The notes beneath the pieces were generated by a model that ran no database searches, was not told where the DNA came from, and saw only the letters and a list, made by a program, of their open reading frames with translations. Shown here piece after piece: positions 55,429-63,298 of a stretch of 64,000 nt of DNA (the first letter of the stretch is position 1; each line of letters starts with the position of its first letter). The DNA comes from Deltaproteobacteria bacterium (GTDB lineage Bacteria; Desulfobacterota; Desulfarculia; Adiutricales; Adiutricaceae): assembly GCA_031265205.1 (NCBI GenBank), contig JAISCZ010000069.1, positions 1 through 64,000 on the forward strand. The letters run 5' to 3'. The position numbers and the translations under genes were made by a program.

Positions 55429-56286
55429 TTGTCCCGGAGATACTTTCTCGCGGTGGCTATCGCCTTGGCCCTTCCGGTCGGATGGACCGCGGCGGGGCGC
55501 GCCCAAGAACAAGCCTTGGAATACATTCGCTGGGAATACTCGCCTCCCTCGCGTCATCGCGACGGTCTCGGGAGGGTGGAACTTAATTTGCTGGCCAACG
55601 GCGGGTCCAAGCTTGAGGACGGCGAATATTTTTACCGGGTTACGCCCCTCGCGAGCTACCGGGAGGTGGCCGCGACGGCGGAGCCATATCTTATCAAGGG
55701 CCGGTTCCCGCCCGGGGAGACAACCCTCTCCATCGAATCGGGGACCTACGTCTTTTTGGAGATCCAGGGGAGCGCCCTCGTAGCTGGCGCGAGGCGTTTC
55801 GCCCAAACCCAGCTTTTGCTCTTCGGCGACTCGCCCTCACCGCCTCCCTTCTCCTCCAACGCGAAGGACCCAAGGTGGCCGGCCTATGACTTTCGGGGGA
55901 CCGGGGAGATCTTTTGGCCCCAGGTGGGTCAGGATTTTATTTTAATCCCCAGGGCCCCGACGGAACTCGCTGGCCCCATTCAAGTCTGGGAGAGAGAGGC
56001 GCCCGCCTTGGGGGAGCGTCGGGAGGAGGGGGCGGGGATCGCCTTTACGCCGGCGACGGACAAAAAGCTCGCGTCCCAAAGCGGCAGAGCCAATAAACCG
56101 CTCTTTTTCGTGGCCCCCTTAAAGGGCGGGGGAAGCCTTTCCTACTCCATTTACGTCCACCGCAACCGCTACGCCGGGGAAAACTTGCCCTTGGGCCTTC
56201 TCGTTTTTTCGGGCGCCTTGGCGGCGACCGCCGTCCCCGTGGGCTTGGCCTTAAAAAAGAAGGGAGCCAAGCGCCATGAGGCTTAG
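55429..56286 (+). CDS. exported protein of unknown function, membrane-anchored at the C-terminus
   Basis: A 285-residue protein with an N-terminal signal peptide (RRYFLAVAIALALPVGWTAA, then GRAQ), a periplasmic beta-rich domain, and one hydrophobic helix near the end (LPLGLLVFSGALAATAVPVG) with a Lys-rich cytosolic tail. The TTG at 55429 has GGAG seven bases upstream. Its stop lies inside the next gene (11-base overlap), so it is coupled to the ferredoxin. It has no cysteines and no FMN-attachment motif was noticed. Function unknown; it may be the substrate or partner of the redox module. Confidence 0.75.
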   Translation: MSRRYFLAVAIALALPVGWTAAGRAQEQALEYIRWEYSPPSRHRDGLGRVELNLLANGGSKLEDGEYFYRVTPLASYREVAATAEPYLIKGRFPPGETTLSIESGTYVFLEIQGSALVAGARRFAQTQLLLFGDSPSPPPFSSNAKDPRWPAYDFRGTGEIFWPQVGQDFILIPRAPTELAGPIQVWEREAPALGERREEGAGIAFTPATDKKLASQSGRANKPLFFVAPLKGGGSLSYSIYVHRNRYAGENLPLGLLVFSGALAATAVPVGLALKKKGAKRHEA

Positions 56287-57211
56287 GGTCATAAGGCTTC
56301 TCGTCCAACACCTTTCTTTTATCGTTCTCATGTACGGCGGGCGCTTCGGGATCCGCCTGGGCCCCGCGCTCCCCTGTTTCGCGTGCCCCTACGTCAACGG
56401 CTGCGGGGGCCATTGCTATCTGATGGGGCTCCAGGGCTACATCGGCTTTGGGGTCAGGTTTTCCGACCTGATAGGCTACGACGGTTTAAGGGCCCTTTTT
56501 TATTTCGCGGTCTTCGCGGTTTTGGTGGCCCTCTTGGGGAAACTGTGGTGCGGTTTCATTTGCCCCTTTGGCCTTCTGCAGGACTGGCTGACCCTTCTGC
56601 GGAAAAAGCTCAGGATAGCGGGAGCTAAAATCGCCCCCGGGACTCTGAAGACCTTGGGGAAAATTAAATACGTCTTTTTGGCCGTGATCGTCGGCGGTCC
56701 CGTCCTCATCAATTTGGGCGTTCTGCACTCGGACTTTTATATTCCCTTCTGTCAGATGTTCTGCCCGGGAAAACCCCTTCTGCCCCTCTTTGGCCTGGAA
56801 ACGAGGCACTTGGCCTTGGACGCGACCAATTTAGCGACGACCATCGTCACCTCCAGTTCGCTCTTGGTGACCGGGGCCTCCGTGGCCGGGATGTTCGTCC
56901 GTCCCCGCTTTTTCTGTATTTTCTGCCCGCTCTTGGCCCTCATCCATTTTTTCCGCCCGCTGACCCTCATTCTCCTTAAAAAAGAGCCTAGCCTCTGCCA
57001 CGGCTGCGGGACCTGCCAAAGGGTCTGTCCCATGGACGTGACGGAGGTTTATCTGGAGAAGGCGGAGACCCTCGTCCAGACGGAAGACTGCGTCAACTGC
57101 GGCGACTGCGTGGCCTCCTGCCCAGCGCGTGGCTGCCTTTCCCTTCGAGGCGCGGGGCGCGTCCTCGTCGCCTCTTCCCCCAAGCGATATCTGGAAGAGG
57201 CTAAAAAATGA
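56276..57211 (+). CDS. NapH/NosR-type membrane 4Fe-4S protein
   Basis: A 311-residue membrane polyferredoxin. It has several hydrophobic segments, the CFACPYVNGCGGHC cluster near the N-terminus, the paired motifs WCGFICPFGLLQD and FCIFCPLLALIHF typical of NapH/NosR/RdxA proteins, and two C-terminal ferredoxin motifs (CHGCGTCQRVCP and CVNCGDCVASCP). It should carry electrons across or from the membrane to cytosolic partners. It overlaps the genes on both sides (ATGA with the next), indicating a tight operon with the dehydratase-type enzyme. Confidence 0.88.
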   Translation: MRLRVIRLLVQHLSFIVLMYGGRFGIRLGPALPCFACPYVNGCGGHCYLMGLQGYIGFGVRFSDLIGYDGLRALFYFAVFAVLVALLGKLWCGFICPFGLLQDWLTLLRKKLRIAGAKIAPGTLKTLGKIKYVFLAVIVGGPVLINLGVLHSDFYIPFCQMFCPGKPLLPLFGLETRHLALDATNLATTIVTSSSLLVTGASVAGMFVRPRFFCIFCPLLALIHFFRPLTLILLKKEPSLCHGCGTCQRVCPMDVTEVYLEKAETLVQTEDCVNCGDCVASCPARGCLSLRGAGRVLVASSPKRYLEEAKK

Positions 57212-58464
57212 GCGCCCCGGACGAGAGATATCTAAGGGTCCTCGAGAGGGCCCGCCAGAAGCGCGACTCCGAGCGCTCCCAGGAAACGCGCCTAATCCGG
57301 GAAAGGGAGGATTATTTTCCGGGCCTGGACTATTTTTGTTCCCTTTTGGAGGAGGGCGCGGACCCCGCCCTTCTCGCGGCGCGGACAGGGAAAAAGCCCC
57401 TCGCCTTCCTCTGCCTCCAGGCTCCCCTGGAGATCATGTGGGCCCAGGGTTTCGCTCCGCTCAAAATCTATAGCGGCTCCTTTGGCGCCGCGAACCTCAC
57501 GAGCCCAAGGCTTCCCGCCTTGGCCTGCCCCACGGTCAAGGCCATTTTGGGGGAGACGGAATTGAGCCCGGCTCTCGTGGAAATCCCCTGGGTCCTTCCC
57601 TTGACCTGCGATTGGATCGTCAAATTCGCCGAGACCCGGGCAATTTTCGGGGATTTTCCCGGGCCCGTCCATTTTTTGGAGGTCCCCCGACGCAAGGAGA
57701 GCCCCAGGGCCTGCCAGAGGTTTGTCGCGGAGATTTACGCGTTTAGCGATTTTTTGCGGGAAAACGGCGGGATTGCCTTAAAGCGCCGCAATCTGGAGGA
57801 CTCCATCCGACTCCTGGAGGAGATCCGGGTCGTTTTTGGGGAGCTTATCCGTTTACGGAGGAAGGGGCTCGTCCCTCTAATATATTTCTCCCTAATCGCG
57901 GCCTCTTTTTTCCTAGACCGGCCGGAAAAGTTTTTGGATTCGCTCCGCGAGGCGGCCCGCCACTTTCGGGAAAAGGGGCGGGAAAGCGCCGCCCCCCAGG
58001 AAGGGTCCGGGGTTTTCCTGTCCGGGTCTCCGCTCTTCTTTCCGAACTTAAAGATCCTTCATCTCCTGGAACGGGCGGGCCTGAGCGTTTTGGGAGACGA
58101 TCTCTGCTCCGGGGAAAGGATTTTTCCCCGCCACGTGGAAATAAGCGACCCCTCTTTAGACGGGCTCGTCGATTCCCTCGCCGACGCTTACCACAGGGGC
58201 TGCCTGTGCCCGGTTTTCGCCGAAAACGAAAGGCGTTCGGCCATTATTAAGGAGGCGACGCTTGAGGCCGCCATCCGCGGGGTGGTTTTCCATTCGCTTA
58301 AGGGCTGCCACCCCTATGACCTGGACTCCTTTCCTCTGGAGGAAAAACTGCGCTCCTGGGGCTTGAAATTTTTAAAAATAGAGACTGACTACTCAAGCGA
58401 GGACAGTCAAAATCTCCTCACTCGCCTGGAGGCCTTCCGGCCGACTTTAACGTCCAAGAGGTGA
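57208..58464 (+). CDS. 2-hydroxyacyl-CoA dehydratase / double-cubane cluster family protein
   Basis: A 418-residue HgdB/FldB-type protein that binds a [4Fe-4S] or double-cubane cluster. Conserved cysteines are seen at ACPTVKAILG (Cys107), LTCDWIVKF (Cys134), GDDLCSGER, GCLCPVFAEN and KGCHPYDL. Only one dehydratase subunit gene is present together with one activator, which fits the double-cubane cluster proteins (DCCP) or YjiM-like reductases better than the two-subunit dehydratases. Substrate unknown. Encoded four bases before the activator. Confidence 0.83.
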   Translation: MSAPDERYLRVLERARQKRDSERSQETRLIREREDYFPGLDYFCSLLEEGADPALLAARTGKKPLAFLCLQAPLEIMWAQGFAPLKIYSGSFGAANLTSPRLPALACPTVKAILGETELSPALVEIPWVLPLTCDWIVKFAETRAIFGDFPGPVHFLEVPRRKESPRACQRFVAEIYAFSDFLRENGGIALKRRNLEDSIRLLEEIRVVFGELIRLRRKGLVPLIYFSLIAASFFLDRPEKFLDSLREAARHFREKGRESAAPQEGSGVFLSGSPLFFPNLKILHLLERAGLSVLGDDLCSGERIFPRHVEISDPSLDGLVDSLADAYHRGCLCPVFAENERRSAIIKEATLEAAIRGVVFHSLKGCHPYDLDSFPLEEKLRSWGLKFLKIETDYSSEDSQNLLTRLEAFRPTLTSKR

Positions 58465-58467
58465 AAG

Positions 58468-59235
58468 ATGGATTATTTGGTGGGTCTTGACTTAGGAAGC
58501 ACCGCCATCAAAGCGGTGATCGTCAAGGAGCGGGAAATCGTTTGGCGGGGCAAAACCCCCACGGCCCCAGACCAGGAGGCCCTGGCCGACGGACTCCTCC
58601 AAGACGGGCGGCGGGAGTTGGGCTTGGACCCGGGGGCCGCTTGCGCGATAGCTTCCACGGGCTACGGCAAGAACCTCTATAAAGCCGCGGACTTAAAGCT
58701 CGACGAGCTCTCGGCCAACGCCAAGGGCCTTTTCGCCTTAAGCGACGGCGAGGCGCGGAGCCTCATCAATATCGGCGGCCAGGATCTTAAGACCATTAAA
58801 CTTTCCGATACGGGGGAGGTCACCGATTTTCGCATGAACGACAAGTGCGCGGCGGGCACGGGGAGGTTTTTCGAGCTGGCGGCGAGACTCTTAAACGTTC
58901 CTTTGGCCTCCTTCGCGGAGTTCGCGGCCCTCCCCGACGGGGAAGAGGTGGAACTCAACAGCACCTGCGTGGTCTTCGCGGAAAGCGAGATAGTCTCGCT
59001 GCTCGCCCGGGGAGTTCCGCCCCAGAGCGTCATCCGGGCCCTCCACGCCTCCGTGGCCCGCCGCGCCGCCGGGCTCTTGGGGAGAGTGTCTTCCTCCACC
59101 GTTTGGCTGGACGGGGGCCCGGCCCAGAATAGGGGACTTGTCTTGGCCATTGAGGACGAGCTCTTAACCGAGATCAGGGTGACTCCTGAGCCGCAGTACA
59201 CCGTGGCCTATGGGGCGGCGATGAGCCTGCTTTAA
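58468..59235 (+). CDS. HgdC/BadF-type ATPase activator
   Basis: A 255-residue actin-fold ATPase that uses ATP hydrolysis to push a low-potential electron into the partner enzyme. It has the phosphate motif GLDLGSTAIKAVI, NIGGQDLKTI, the cluster cysteines in NDKCAAGTGRF (Cys127) and NSTCVVFAESE (Cys167), and WLDGGPAQN. One homodimer would hold one [4Fe-4S] cluster. It ends the operon. Confidence 0.92.
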   Translation: MDYLVGLDLGSTAIKAVIVKEREIVWRGKTPTAPDQEALADGLLQDGRRELGLDPGAACAIASTGYGKNLYKAADLKLDELSANAKGLFALSDGEARSLINIGGQDLKTIKLSDTGEVTDFRMNDKCAAGTGRFFELAARLLNVPLASFAEFAALPDGEEVELNSTCVVFAESEIVSLLARGVPPQSVIRALHASVARRAAGLLGRVSSSTVWLDGGPAQNRGLVLAIEDELLTEIRVTPEPQYTVAYGAAMSLL

Positions 59236-59396
59236 GCGGAGCGCGCGAGCGTCGTTATTCCGCGCGATTAGCACAGGCCTCACTGGGGGGAGGGCATAGC
59301 TCGTGGTATCCCCTTCGAAAGCCATAGACAGTCAGCGCTCAAAGAGATGTGGCTTGAATTAGGAAATTTTCTTCCCGCCCGTCCCACTGGGGCGAC

Positions 59397-59665
59397 TCAC
59401 GCGTTTTCGCGAAGAGTCAAGAACTGCGCCAATTGTGAATCGGTGAATATATAACCGTTCAGCGTTCGAGCTGGCGGCGCAGGTTTGCCACCCTACTACC
59501 CGCCTCATTAGTGACGCTGATGTATTCGTAGCAAAGATCTTGTTGCTGCTTAAGCAAATTAAGCTCCAAATCGCGCTTGCTCTGATAATATGGTTCTTCA
59601 ACAACCTTATATGAATAACGCTACGGTTTGAATTCAGCGACTACAGTTGATTCATTATCACTCAA
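59397..59665 (-). pseudogene. N-terminal fragment of a second hsdR
   Basis: Minus-strand reading gives DNESTVVAEFKP, an in-frame stop, then YQSKRDLELNLLKQQQ, YEYISVTNEAG and ANLRRQLER, which matches the start of EcoR124I-type HsdR (YQSESDLERELI...GYEFISV...). After a frameshift near 59464 the homology continues as LNGYIFTDSQLAQFL and ends at a stop. The remaining 900 residues are gone. The order hsdS, intervening gene, hsdR fits a type I locus. Confidence 0.65.
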
Positions 59666-59713
59666 CGCTACTTGGTAAAAGAAATTTTGGGCAAAGAAAT
59701 CCGTAAATTTTTA

Positions 59714-60937
59714 TTACTCACTTGACTGTTCCTGTGTTTGGCACTCAATAAAACACGTAATTCTGACAAGCATTTTGATTTCAGCAACACTCATATCTTG
59801 CGGTTTTATGATCACATACTTGCTTGCAATTATTTCGGAGAAGTCATTCACTTGTTGTATAAAGTATTGATGATTAATTGCGTCTTCAGCATTAGGTTGA
59901 TAACATAGTATTGTCTCCAGTTGCTCGCTTGCCATATTATGCATCTTGCGAGATCTTGCATAAATAATACCGCTTAGGATATCTTCCAATTGTTCATAGT
60001 CAAATTTGTCCATTGCATCACACAGAGACGTGATAACAGAGTCGATTTTATGGCGAAAAGTCAATACCGCGTTATCGTTAGCTCGCTCTGTTGTTTCGCA
60101 TTCAAGACAAGCTAAAGCGTTATCCACACCATCGCTTGGCCTATATTGTGACTCGAGAATATTTTTAATATCTTGAAGGATTCCAATTGGTGTTAACGAA
60201 CGGTTGACTTTACGCTTACTCCATTCATTATGCGCGTATTCGACCTTTTGTTTCACCCAATCAGTTGCAATTTCGATAAGCGCGTATCTTGATTTTACAT
60301 ATTCTTTTAGTATGGAGAAGGAAAAGCACAAACAATTGGTGTTAGCCAATATCTTACTTTTGTTTGAATAGATTACAACTCCTACTTCGTCAGTGATACG
60401 ATATTTTTTGTCGGTGATGATATTTTCCTCGTCGATAATAATATCGTGAATTGTCTGATTGGAATTGACTATTACCCGCGGTGAGTATTGAATTTCATCT
60501 GTCTGAAGGAATTTCGGACGATTCGTTTCAAAAGGATGCGCGAACACGAGCGAGCGAAAATACTCGAAGAATTTGTCGTCGGTCGGGCAATCTGAATCTT
60601 GCAAATTCTCAAGATTTCTTAAACATATTTCTTTGAAGTATTGATAACTTTCGGCTTTAGTCTTGTCATCATATTTATAACCGCACCCGATTTCTTTCAG
60701 AAGTTTCTTAACCGCATCAATCACCATACACGAAAAAAGTACAAACGGAATAAAGTTTTCTTCTGTTTTAGGCGGTTTTTGATGTTTGTTGATGTATTTG
60801 ACGCAGCTTTCGAGCCTATCTATCACTGCGCATATTAAGTCAAAATGGCATTTCTCATCGCCATTTGTGAATATTGGCGACGCGTCGATAGTGCCATGGA
60901 AATCTCTCCAGATGGATGGATCAAGAAAGTCTTTCAT
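59714..60937 (-). CDS. type I restriction-associated protein with HEPN-like motif
   Basis: A 407-residue protein of unknown family with intermediate GC content. Its start overlaps the stop of the hsdS fragment (TAATG), and an hsdR fragment follows, so it was the third gene of a type I restriction locus. The segment FEYFRSLVFAHPFETNR holds Arg128-x5-His134, the spacing of the HEPN ribonuclease motif (R-x4-6-H), preceded by a helical region (residues 60-115), as in HEPN proteins of abortive-infection systems. The frame is intact although both flanking hsd genes are broken. HEPN assignment is inference from the motif and context. Confidence 0.65.
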   Translation of the reverse strand: MKDFLDPSIWRDFHGTIDASPIFTNGDEKCHFDLICAVIDRLESCVKYINKHQKPPKTEENFIPFVLFSCMVIDAVKKLLKEIGCGYKYDDKTKAESYQYFKEICLRNLENLQDSDCPTDDKFFEYFRSLVFAHPFETNRPKFLQTDEIQYSPRVIVNSNQTIHDIIIDEENIITDKKYRITDEVGVVIYSNKSKILANTNCLCFSFSILKEYVKSRYALIEIATDWVKQKVEYAHNEWSKRKVNRSLTPIGILQDIKNILESQYRPSDGVDNALACLECETTERANDNAVLTFRHKIDSVITSLCDAMDKFDYEQLEDILSGIIYARSRKMHNMASEQLETILCYQPNAEDAINHQYFIQQVNDFSEIIASKYVIIKPQDMSVAEIKMLVRITCFIECQTQEQSSE

Positions 60938-61134
60938 TATGTTGCCTTATCCTTAAACTTGATTAGCTTATCACGGTAGTAATCATACTGTTTCTGTCTT
61001 GAGGCAATATTGGCGGAAAGCCTGGCGGTGATATCGGGGAACAACGCGTCTAAGTTGTCGATGATTTTCACAATTCTGGTTTGCTTTTCGAGTGGCGGGA
61101 GTGGGATTATCGATTTTGTGATATTATTATTATA
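60937..61134 (-). pseudogene. C-terminal fragment of a second hsdS
   Basis: About 65 codons reading SIIPLPPLEKQTRIVKIID, then a long helix ending YYRDKLIKF, which is the C-terminal conserved helix of type I specificity subunits. The rest of hsdS and hsdM are missing; homology begins right after the uvrD stop, so the deletion junction is at about 61130. It is distinct from the hsdS at 20282-21421. Confidence 0.75.
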
Positions 61135-63286
61135 CAACCTCAGTTTCCTCGCGGAGTTTAAGGTTCGCGGTAAAAGAAAAAGCGCGAACGCTGTCGATCT
61201 CGTCGAATTTAATAAAATACTTTCCTTGCTTTTCGTCGACCATCACGACGGCGCCCAAGCCAAAATGTGGGTGCTCCACGCGCGCTCCGACGGGAAAAAG
61301 CGCGTCGTCGCTGGGCCTTAAGAGGCGGAACCTGGGGCGGCGCTCGGAGCTAATCCGCGACACGTCCTTTTCGCGAGCGCCGCTCACTAAGTCCGCGATT
61401 TCGTAGAGGAAACGCGAGGGCTCGCGGCGCAAATTGTCGTTGGTAAAACCTTCGGCGCTGGAAAGAAAAAGAGATTTTTTGGCGCGGGTCATGGCCACGT
61501 ACAGAATCCTTCTTTCCTCCTCCAATTCCTCGATCGTTTGAACATGCTGGGAAGGAAAGATATTCTCGTTCAGGCCGCAAATAAAGACCGTCCCATATTC
61601 CAGGCCCTTGGCCGAGTGGATGGTCATAACGCTGACGCCTTCGTTTTTACGGTCATTGTCCAAATCGGAAAAGAGGGCCGCTTGGCTCAGAAAATCGCCG
61701 AGGGTATTCTCCCCGTCTTCGGCGTATTCTTTTATAACGCTTTTAAGTTCCCCCAAGTTTGAAAGTTCCCTGTCGTTATTGCGGGTCCTTAGATATTCCT
61801 CATACCCGAAACGGTCGAGGACGGACTGCAAAAAGTCGTCCAAAGCGAGAGCGTCTTTCGCGCGCCGTAATTCGTCGACAGCTAAAATGAACGCCGCCGC
61901 TTTTTGCCTGAGTTTGAGGTCTTCCTGGCACAAATCACGGAGCGCCTCAAAAAGGGTAATTGAGCGCGCGTCGGCGCGGCTTTTGATTCTCTGGAGGGTT
62001 TTATCGCCGATCCCTTTGGGAGGCGTTTTTATGGTTCTCAGAAAGGAGAGATCGTCGCCTTTGGTTACCAAACGGAGATAGGCGATAATGTCCTTAATTT
62101 CCGCGCGTTTGTAGAATTCAACGCCGGCGAAAACGCGGTAAGGAATTTGGGCCTTAAAAAAAGCTTCCTCAAGGTTCCTGGTGAGATGGGCGGCGCGGAC
62201 CAGAACGGAGATATCCTTTAAGTTGGCGCCCGCCTCGCGCTTTTTGAGGATTTCCTGGGCTATCCAGCCCGCCTCTTCTTTGGCGTCATCCCCGTTAAAA
62301 TAGAGAGGCTTTTCCCCGCTAGGGAGAGTCGCTAGCAGTTCTTTATCGAGGCGGTCGGAGTTATTTTTGATTAAAGCGTCGGCGGCGGCCAATATTTCCG
62401 GGGTGGAACGGTAATTTTCCGCTAAAACGATGGTCTCCGTTCCCCCAAATTCCAAGAGTATCCTGTCAAACAGTTTGCGATGGGAGCCGCGCCAGCTATA
62501 GATTGTCTGATCCAAATCGCCGACGATGAAAAAGTTCCGGTGATGGCTGGCAAGCAGGCTCACGACTTCATATTGCTTCTGGGACACGTCCTGAAACTCG
62601 TCGACCATCACGTAATTCATTTTTTCGCTCCATTTCCGGAGCGTCTTTTCGTTGTTTTTGAGAAGGTGGAGCGTAAAGTTGATGAGATCGTTAAAATCCA
62701 GGCGCCAGTTTTTTTTCTGCTCGTAGAGGTATCTTAAAAAGATTTCTTCCTCAACGTCGGCGAGTCCGGACGCGTAGAGCTCTTTTATTTTTTCGTTGTC
62801 GGCTAGCGTAAAATAGTCCAAATAGCGCGTATCAATTTTGCGCCCCTCTAAAATATCGTCCTGGGCCTTTTTGATGGTCATCAGCTCGCGGGAAATCCCC
62901 ATCTCCCCGAATATCTTGGCGAGCAGGTCCTGCTGGTCCACGGAATCCAATATCTCAAACTCGCCGTCTAACCCTAAGGCGAAGATTTCCTCCCGCAAAA
63001 AGAGGCGGCAAAAGGAATGGATGGTGGAAATATAGGCGAGGTCCAAACCGTCCCCCAAATAGCGGCGGATCCTCTTTTTCATCTCGTTGGCCGCGCGGTT
63101 GGTGAAGGTGACGGAGAGAATATTGCTGGGGGGAGTCCCCAGCTCGTCCACCAAAAAGCAGTAGCGGGCGGTGAGGGCGCGCGTTTTGCCCGTCCCCGGG
63201 CCCGCGATAACCCGCGTTCCGCCTTCGTGGGCCCGCGCGGCCCGCGCTTGGCGCTCGTTTAGTTGGCCGAGGATATCCAGGGGCAT
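61130..63286 (-). CDS. UvrD/PcrA-type DNA helicase
   Basis: A 718-residue SF1A helicase of repair and replication-restart. Motifs: Walker A IAGPGTGKT, Ia TFTNRAANEM, II VDEFQD, III GDLDQTIYSWRG, IV ENYRST, V TIHSAKGLEY and VI YVAMTRAK. The C-terminal 50 residues form a Tudor-like domain (GARVEHPHFGLGAVV) as in PcrA. It follows the upstream partial gene by 12 bases. Its last codons abut the hsdS fragment, so the true C-terminus may have been altered by the junction. Confidence 0.94.
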   Translation of the reverse strand: MPLDILGQLNERQARAARAHEGGTRVIAGPGTGKTRALTARYCFLVDELGTPPSNILSVTFTNRAANEMKKRIRRYLGDGLDLAYISTIHSFCRLFLREEIFALGLDGEFEILDSVDQQDLLAKIFGEMGISRELMTIKKAQDDILEGRKIDTRYLDYFTLADNEKIKELYASGLADVEEEIFLRYLYEQKKNWRLDFNDLINFTLHLLKNNEKTLRKWSEKMNYVMVDEFQDVSQKQYEVVSLLASHHRNFFIVGDLDQTIYSWRGSHRKLFDRILLEFGGTETIVLAENYRSTPEILAAADALIKNNSDRLDKELLATLPSGEKPLYFNGDDAKEEAGWIAQEILKKREAGANLKDISVLVRAAHLTRNLEEAFFKAQIPYRVFAGVEFYKRAEIKDIIAYLRLVTKGDDLSFLRTIKTPPKGIGDKTLQRIKSRADARSITLFEALRDLCQEDLKLRQKAAAFILAVDELRRAKDALALDDFLQSVLDRFGYEEYLRTRNNDRELSNLGELKSVIKEYAEDGENTLGDFLSQAALFSDLDNDRKNEGVSVMTIHSAKGLEYGTVFICGLNENIFPSQHVQTIEELEEERRILYVAMTRAKKSLFLSSAEGFTNDNLRREPSRFLYEIADLVSGAREKDVSRISSERRPRFRLLRPSDDALFPVGARVEHPHFGLGAVVMVDEKQGKYFIKFDEIDSVRAFSFTANLKLREETEVV

Positions 63287-63298
63287 GGGGAGAGACCG

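Noticed and set aside
56045-56413. Minus-strand frame against the ferredoxin operon
   Set aside because: Antisense to two well-supported overlapping genes.
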